Positions 22,584-27,012 of a stretch of 27,012 nucleotides of DNA are shown piece by piece. Within the stretch, counting starts at the first letter, position 1. Each line of letters opens with the position of its first letter. This DNA is from a virus. The notes under the pieces were generated by a model. The model did no database searches and was not told the DNA's origin. It saw nothing but the letters and a program-made list of their open reading frames with translations. Location of the stretch: the IMG/VR virus record IMGVR_UViG_3300010354_005932, positions 1 through 27,012 of that record. The stretch is one strand, 5' to 3'. The translations under genes and the position numbers were made by a program.

Positions 22584-23749
22584 TGAAAGAACCTATTACA
22601 CTTGTAAGAGATACGATAGCACAAGATGATATTGATTCTCTGATTGATTGGCTCAAGACTAATCCAAGACTAACAAAGGGAATAAAAACAATAGAATTTG
22701 AGCAACAGTGGAGCAATTGGCTTGGGTGCAAATATTCAGTGTTTGTCAATTCTGGATCTTCAGCCAATTTAGCCATATTCTATGGTCTTATACTGTCTGG
22801 TAGACTAAAGAACAAGAAAATCGTCTTTCCTTGTCTTTCTTGGGTAACGACCGTTGCACCAGCAATCCAATTAGGATTGGAGCCTATTCTTTGTGATACA
22901 GATTCAAAAACTTTAGGAATCAATACAGAAGAATTTGAGAAAATCTGCAAACAAGAAAATCCAGCAGCATTGATGATTGTTCATGCTTTGGCATTTCCAA
23001 ACAATATGGAAGAAATAAAGAGGATTTGCGATAAGTATGGAGTGATTCTCCTAGAAGATTCTTGTGAGAGTGTCGGCACAACTGTTGGTGGAAAGAAAAC
23101 TGGTACATTTGGGTTGGTTTCTTCGTTTAGTACATACTACGGTCATCATTTTTCGACAATAGAAGGTGGTTTCATATGCACCGATGACTATGAATTGTAT
23201 AATCTCTTCAAGAGTATTCGCTCTCATGGTTGGTCTAGAGATTTAGATGAAGTAACTCGGCGTCAGTTGCAGATGAAATATGGAATTGATGACTTCCGAA
23301 ACCTGTATACATTCTATCATCCAGGATTCAATCTTCGAGCAACAGATTTACAAGCAAAGTTGGGCATAAAGCAGTTAGAAAAACTTGATGGTTTTTGTAA
23401 AGACAGATGGAAGAACCTTAAACTTTACGATCAATTTATTAAAAATGACTATTGGAAGATAGATGTATCTCAGTTTGAGTTTGTGTCAAATTTTTCATAT
23501 CCGATTATTCATCCAATGGCTGCAAAGATAGCAGAGAAGTTGGCAGAGAATAGAGTCGAGTGTAGACCTCTTATTGCTGGAAGCATCTCAAGACAACCTT
23601 TCTTCTATGATAGATACGGAAAGAAATCGTTTGACTTCTCTGATAAAATCCATGACTATGGAATGTATGTTCCCAACAATCCAACAATGACTATTGATGA
23701 GATAAAGTTTGTGTGTGATATTGTAAATTCTATAACAAATAAAGGTTAA
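22583..23749 (+). CDS. ColD/RfbH-type PLP dehydratase (His replaces catalytic Lys)
   Basis: DegT/DnrJ/EryC1/StrS fold, 388 residues. NSGSSANLAIF (56-66) and EDSCESVGTTVGG (158-170) bind PLP phosphate and ring. Ordinary sugar aminotransferases have 'SF...K.....EGG' with a lysine that forms the Schiff base; here SSFSTYYGHHFSTIEGG (180-196) carries H188-H189 (codons 23144-23149) where that lysine should be. A histidine there is the hallmark of the 3-dehydratases ColD (GDP-4-keto-6-deoxymannose to the 3-deoxy product, colitose/abequose-type pathways) and RfbH. ColD from E. coli also has, as I recall, about 388 residues with a catalytic His near 188. With gmd and fcl in the same block GDP-4-keto-6-deoxymannose is the likely substrate. 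It is not a dead aminotransferase. Confidence 0.88.
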   Translation: MKEPITLVRDTIAQDDIDSLIDWLKTNPRLTKGIKTIEFEQQWSNWLGCKYSVFVNSGSSANLAIFYGLILSGRLKNKKIVFPCLSWVTTVAPAIQLGLEPILCDTDSKTLGINTEEFEKICKQENPAALMIVHALAFPNNMEEIKRICDKYGVILLEDSCESVGTTVGGKKTGTFGLVSSFSTYYGHHFSTIEGGFICTDDYELYNLFKSIRSHGWSRDLDEVTRRQLQMKYGIDDFRNLYTFYHPGFNLRATDLQAKLGIKQLEKLDGFCKDRWKNLKLYDQFIKNDYWKIDVSQFEFVSNFSYPIIHPMAAKIAEKLAENRVECRPLIAGSISRQPFFYDRYGKKSFDFSDKIHDYGMYVPNNPTMTIDEIKFVCDIVNSITNKG

Positions 23750-23757
23750 CATTCGTT

Positions 23758-24645
23758 ATGTTTAATTTTGATAAATCATTACTACAAGACTATATCAGTC
23801 CATCTCAAATACAAAGGTGTTGCAATAAGCGTTGGGGGTCATCTCAATGGGATACTCAAAGAGACAGTGAACTGAAACACGGTGATATTTGGTTTGTAGG
23901 AAGAATGAACTTAAATCTCTTTTTGTTATTAATCTCAAATGACAGATATATGAATGAATCGTTAACTATAGTCACATCTCATGCAGATGATCCTATTGAT
24001 GATGAACTTATGAGTAGTCTACCTCCAAATGTCAAACATATATTCGGAGTCAATACAACATCATTTAGTGATAAATGCACTCCTATTCCTTATGGTTTGG
24101 GGCCAGAAGAATCGCCAGTAGGAATAAGTATAGAGAGAATAAAGGAAAGAGATATTGACACAAAAAGAAGCAAAATGCTTTTGGTAAATTTTAGAACAGG
24201 AACGCATCCAGAAAGACCACCCTTATACAATGCTTTGTCTCTAATGGCTTCTAGATGCTCTTGGATAACAATGCAGAGTGATCGTGGTTTATGGGGTGCA
24301 GGCCCAGAGCATCATTGGTGGATGGATGAATTAGTAAAACACAAATTTGCTGTTGCACCCAGAGGAAACGGTCTAGATACCCATAGGATGTGGGAGTGTC
24401 TTTATGCAAAGACTATTCCAATCGTGAAATGGCATTCAGCATATAGAAACTTTACGGATCTCCCTATTCTCTTTGTTGATGATTGGGGTGTTCTTTCCGA
24501 AAGTTTCTTAGAAGAAAAATATCAAGAAATGACGAATAAAGAATGGAACTATGAAAAATTACGAGCATCTTGGTGGAGAAAGATGATATTGGACAAGTCT
24601 AATAGTTTATTTGAAAATAAACCGAGTATGGAGCATATAATATGA
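23758..24645 (+). CDS. Exostosin-like glycosyltransferase
   Basis: 295 residues. KFAVAPRGNGLDTHRMWECL (196-215) and YAKTIPIVK (216-224) match the exostosin / GT47-64-like signature of GT-B enzymes in bacterial surface-glycan clusters ('f.l.P.G.g.dt.R.wEal..g.iPIv'). MLLVNFRTGTHPERPPLYNA may form the beginning of the donor half. No signal peptide or membrane helix. AAAGG (23742-23746) lies upstream of the ATG. ATGA overlap with gmd. The donor sugar is unknown. Confidence 0.78.
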   Translation: MFNFDKSLLQDYISPSQIQRCCNKRWGSSQWDTQRDSELKHGDIWFVGRMNLNLFLLLISNDRYMNESLTIVTSHADDPIDDELMSSLPPNVKHIFGVNTTSFSDKCTPIPYGLGPEESPVGISIERIKERDIDTKRSKMLLVNFRTGTHPERPPLYNALSLMASRCSWITMQSDRGLWGAGPEHHWWMDELVKHKFAVAPRGNGLDTHRMWECLYAKTIPIVKWHSAYRNFTDLPILFVDDWGVLSESFLEEKYQEMTNKEWNYEKLRASWWRKMILDKSNSLFENKPSMEHII

Positions 24646-25625
24646 AGACAGCATTGATAATTGGAGCAAACGGACAAGACGCATCTTATTTGGCTGAACT
24701 TTTGTTAGAAAAAGGATATAAGGTGCATGGAACAATAAGAAGAAATTCTGTTCCAGAATATCAGACAAGCCGTATTCAACATCTACATGATTCTAATTCT
24801 ATTGAATTACATTACATGGATTTGACAGACACTATTAGTGTGGAATCGGTCATAAGTAAATTACAACCAAATGAAATTTATCACTTGGCTGCACAGTCCC
24901 ATGTTCAAATTTCATTTGAATTGCCCAAATATACTTTAGATGTCAATTCTGGAGGAACACTAGCAGTATTAGAGGCTGTGCGTAGATTTTCTCCACACTC
25001 AAAGGTTTATCATGCTGCAACATCCGAGATGTTTGGTAATTCTTGTGATGAAGATGGTATGCAAAGAGAGACTACACCGCTTATTCCAGTTAGTCCATAT
25101 GGCTGCTCCAAACTTTACGCACACACTCTATGCCATAATTACAGAAATGCATATGGTATGTTTGTTTGTTCTGGAATACTCTTTAACCACGAATCTCCTA
25201 GACGGGGTATTAACTTTGTTACGAACAAAACAGCACTTCAAGCCGCTAGGATTAAAAAGGGAGTTTCTTCTAAATTAGTTTTAGGAAATCTTGAGGCAAA
25301 GCGTGATTGGGGTCACGCAAAGGATTATGTTGAAGGTATGTGGCTCATGCTTCAACAACCAAAGGCTGATGATTTTGTTTTGGCTACAGGAGAAACCAGA
25401 TCTGTAAAGGAAATGGTAGAGTTTGTTTTTACTTATCTTGATTTAGATTGGAATGATTATGTAACTACAGATCAAAAGTATCTTCGCCCAGAAGAATTGC
25501 ATTATCTAAGAGGAGACTCAACAAAGGCTAAAGAAGTTTTGGGTTGGACTCCAAAAATTGGGTTTGAGGAGATGATGCGTGAAATGGTTGATTATTGGTT
25601 AGTGCAAGTCGGGGATAAGAGATAA
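24642..25625 (+). CDS. gmd: GDP-mannose 4,6-dehydratase
   Basis: Makes GDP-4-keto-6-deoxy-D-mannose from GDP-mannose, the first step towards GDP-fucose, GDP-colitose and GDP-perosamine. LIIGANGQDASYLAELLL at 5-22 is the Gmd cofactor loop (usually G-I-T-G-Q-D-G), HGTIRRNS follows, HLAAQSHVQISFE (81-93), ATSEMFG (126-132) and Y153-x-x-x-K157 in SPYGCSK are the catalytic set, and NHESPRRGINFVT and DWGHAKDYVEGMWLML are diagnostic for Gmd. 327 residues, a little short of typical 340-370. Strong overlap with the preceding gene and 4 bases before the next. It has no upstream phosphomannomutase or GDP-mannose pyrophosphorylase gene here, so host GDP-mannose must serve as substrate. Confidence 0.96.
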   Translation: MKTALIIGANGQDASYLAELLLEKGYKVHGTIRRNSVPEYQTSRIQHLHDSNSIELHYMDLTDTISVESVISKLQPNEIYHLAAQSHVQISFELPKYTLDVNSGGTLAVLEAVRRFSPHSKVYHAATSEMFGNSCDEDGMQRETTPLIPVSPYGCSKLYAHTLCHNYRNAYGMFVCSGILFNHESPRRGINFVTNKTALQAARIKKGVSSKLVLGNLEAKRDWGHAKDYVEGMWLMLQQPKADDFVLATGETRSVKEMVEFVFTYLDLDWNDYVTTDQKYLRPEELHYLRGDSTKAKEVLGWTPKIGFEEMMREMVDYWLVQVGDKR

Positions 25626-25629
25626 TCAG

Positions 25630-26460
25630 ATGATCTCTCACAATAAATTTGGATCTCAAGGATACTTGGGTAATCAATTATTCCAATACAGTCTGTTATT
25701 TTCTCTTTCTAAAAAATATGGATATACTGTAGGTTTATTGGATGGTGGATTCCAATTTTGGAATTGTTTTGATATCGTTGATCCCTATGGAAAGATGATG
25801 AAAATTTCAAGTCCACCGATAGACAATATAGTATTTCAAGAAAGATTTGGTTCCTTTAATTTTGATCCATTAGTGTTTGAGTTGGGTGACAACACATCAT
25901 ATATTGGTTTTTATCAAAGTTACAAATATTATGATGAATATAGACAAGATTTGATATGTTCTTTGAAATTCAAAGATGAAATAATAGAGAAGTCAGAAAA
26001 AATTCTCACAGAACTTCCATTGAATAACAAGAACAATATGATTAGTCTTCATGTAAGAAGAAATGATTATACGGTTGATCCAAAAATTTGGGGAGATTTG
26101 CTTGGTTCTGGTTACTACGAAGAGTCGCTGTCTTTGTTTAGTAAAGATAGAGATGTTTTGGTCTTCTCTGAAGACACTGATTACATGAAAAACTATTTTA
26201 AAGGTTCTAGATTTCATGTAATTGAGAGAAAAGGTGGGATTTACGATGAAGAATCTTTAATCTCACTTTACTTGATGAGTTTGTGTAAAGATCATATTAT
26301 TGGTAACTCATCTTTTAGTTGGTGGGGTGCATATTTAAGCGGTAATGAAAAGATCGTTTGTCCCTTTCCGTGGCTACCATCAACCCACCCAGCACCAAAC
26401 AATATACAAAAAGATATTACTAAAGAAGAATGGTTGAGAGTTCCAATACAAAATTGGTAA
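25630..26460 (+). CDS. GT11-like fucosyltransferase (second copy)
   Basis: 276 residues. GYLGNQLFQYS (11-21), HVRRNDY (141-147) and NSSFSWWGAYL (226-236) are the GT11 motifs; the GDP-fucose-binding HxRRxDY pattern is intact with N instead of G. Between motifs it has little in common with the first GT11 protein at 17231. A different acceptor or linkage is therefore probable. The ribosome-binding site is weak (AAGAGA near 25617). Last gene of the overlapping run; a 53-base gap follows. Confidence 0.9.
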   Translation: MISHNKFGSQGYLGNQLFQYSLLFSLSKKYGYTVGLLDGGFQFWNCFDIVDPYGKMMKISSPPIDNIVFQERFGSFNFDPLVFELGDNTSYIGFYQSYKYYDEYRQDLICSLKFKDEIIEKSEKILTELPLNNKNNMISLHVRRNDYTVDPKIWGDLLGSGYYEESLSLFSKDRDVLVFSEDTDYMKNYFKGSRFHVIERKGGIYDEESLISLYLMSLCKDHIIGNSSFSWWGAYLSGNEKIVCPFPWLPSTHPAPNNIQKDITKEEWLRVPIQNW

Positions 26461-26513
26461 CTACATAATACTACAGACACTAGAAAATAAGTATCATCAG
26501 TAAAGGATATATC
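26461..26513 (+). promoter_or_regulatory. Leader of the last gene with ACTACATA motif
   Basis: First non-overlapping junction of more than a few bases in the block since regA. It begins with ACTACATAATA (26460-26470) directly at the stop codon, the same octamer found before gp23 (930-937) and before 7652. AAAGGA (26502-26507) is the ribosome-binding site of ATG 26514. A promoter is possible but not demonstrated. Confidence 0.3.
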
Positions 26514-27012
26514 ATGGCTAGTAAAAAGAAAATAGTCTTATCAATGATTGTGAAGAATGAAACCCATATCATAAAGGAGTGTTTTGATTCACTTTATAAG
26601 TTTATCGACTATTGGGTGATCTGTGATACAGGCTCAACTGATGGCACTCAAGAACTCATTAAGAATTACTTTGCAGAGAAGGGAATCCCAGGTGAACTCC
26701 ATCAACATGAGTGGGAAGATTTTGCAACCAATCGCACAAAGGCTCTTAATTTGTGCATCGGCAAAGGTGATTATGCGTGGATGATTGATGCTGATGATTA
26801 CCTTGTCGGAGACATACAGTTTCCTCATCATTTAGATTTTGATGGATATAGTCTTCGTATTAAGCGTGGATCTTTTGAGTGGTGGCGTAACCAAATCTTC
26901 AAGATAGGAATTGGTTGGTGTTATGAGGGAGTCCTCCATGAGTATGCACACTGCCCAAATAAGTCAGATTTAAGTTTGGCTAAATTAGACACTCCAGGAT
27001 ATCATGTTGAAG
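26514..27012 (+). CDS. GT2-like glycosyltransferase (3' end outside window)
   Basis: Open to the window edge, 166 codons seen. KIVLSMIVKNETHIIKECFD (6-25) and WVICDTGSTDGTQELIK (34-50) are the GT2 family start with the SMIVKNE and DTGSTDGT donor motifs of SunS/WaaE-like transferases; MIDADDYL (90-97) is the DxD-type metal motif; and WWRNQIFKIG and CYEGVLHEY correspond to the 'R.f.....yeg.vHE' acceptor end typical of this subfamily. Arginine codons here are mostly CGT/CGC, closer to core genes than to the other glycan genes. AAAGGA is six bases upstream of the ATG. Confidence 0.85.
   Translation, partial: MASKKKIVLSMIVKNETHIIKECFDSLYKFIDYWVICDTGSTDGTQELIKNYFAEKGIPGELHQHEWEDFATNRTKALNLCIGKGDYAWMIDADDYLVGDIQFPHHLDFDGYSLRIKRGSFEWWRNQIFKIGIGWCYEGVLHEYAHCPNKSDLSLAKLDTPGYHVE

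Noticed and set aside
23144-23149. Loss of the catalytic Lys as a sign of a dead aminotransferase
   Set aside because: The His replacement with an intact EGG motif is exactly the ColD/RfbH pattern, and the frame and PLP-binding motifs are intact.
1-27012. tRNA genes, CRISPR arrays, insertion sequences, inteins, integrase
   Set aside because: No cloverleaf with GTTC-type arm in the gaps, no spaced direct repeats, no transposase or homing nuclease motifs; gaps between genes are under 165 bases throughout.

Overview
The window is a piece of a lytic, T4-like myovirus genome. Every gene I can support lies on the + strand, and genes are packed with short overlaps (often ATGA stop/start junctions). 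The first ~16 kb carries recognisable T4 core genes in T4-like order: prohead scaffold gp22, major capsid gp23, a tail-tube-like protein, recombination genes uvsY and uvsW, late sigma factor gp55, SbcCD-type nuclease subunits gp47 and gp46, RNase H, sliding clamp gp45, clamp loader gp44/gp62 and the translational repressor regA. The compact arrangement, the lack of a gp24 gene after gp23, the short gp62 and the linker genes of unknown function suggest a marine (cyanophage- or pelagiphage-type) T4-like virus. No photosynthesis gene or other host marker is present, so the host cannot be named.

Layout: 1-2460 is the capsid block, closed by a strong intrinsic terminator. 2486-5055 holds the tail-tube-like gene, uvsY and uvsW. 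5066-9137 holds gp55 and gp47 plus a proline-rich unknown gene and two adjacent genes of unknown function that share a domain; the second of these carries two dockerin/EF-hand-like calcium loops. 9168-15993 holds gp46, two unknown genes, RNase H, a 61-residue charged protein, and the clamp, clamp-loader and regA set. In T4 the next gene after regA is DNA polymerase gp43.

Here regA is instead followed, from 16017 to the end of the window, by at least 11 kb of glycan genes: two to three nucleotide-sugar enzymes acting on GDP-mannose derivatives (Gmd, GDP-fucose synthase, and a ColD/RfbH-like dehydratase with His in place of the catalytic Lys), a small SDR, glycosyltransferases of several folds (GT32-, GT25-, GT11- twice, GT10-, exostosin- and GT2-like, plus one unclassified), a sugar O-methyltransferase and a DUF4254-like protein. 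Together they predict that host GDP-mannose is converted to GDP-4-keto-6-deoxymannose, then branched to GDP-L-fucose and probably to a 3,6-dideoxy sugar (colitose-like), and that these sugars are attached to a glycan. The target could be host lipopolysaccharide or the virion itself; the sequence does not decide.

Control elements seen: a terminator after gp23, two sigma70-like promoters of the same design (TTGACT, 16-nt spacer, TATAAT/CATAAT) before uvsY and gp55, one perfect T4 late-promoter octamer (TATAAATA) inside the 5' end of uvsW, an inverted repeat over the regA ribosome-binding site, a small hairpin that pairs the Shine-Dalgarno of the gene after gp46, and strong hairpins inside the first glycan genes. 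No tRNA, CRISPR array, insertion sequence, integrase or homing endonuclease was seen.
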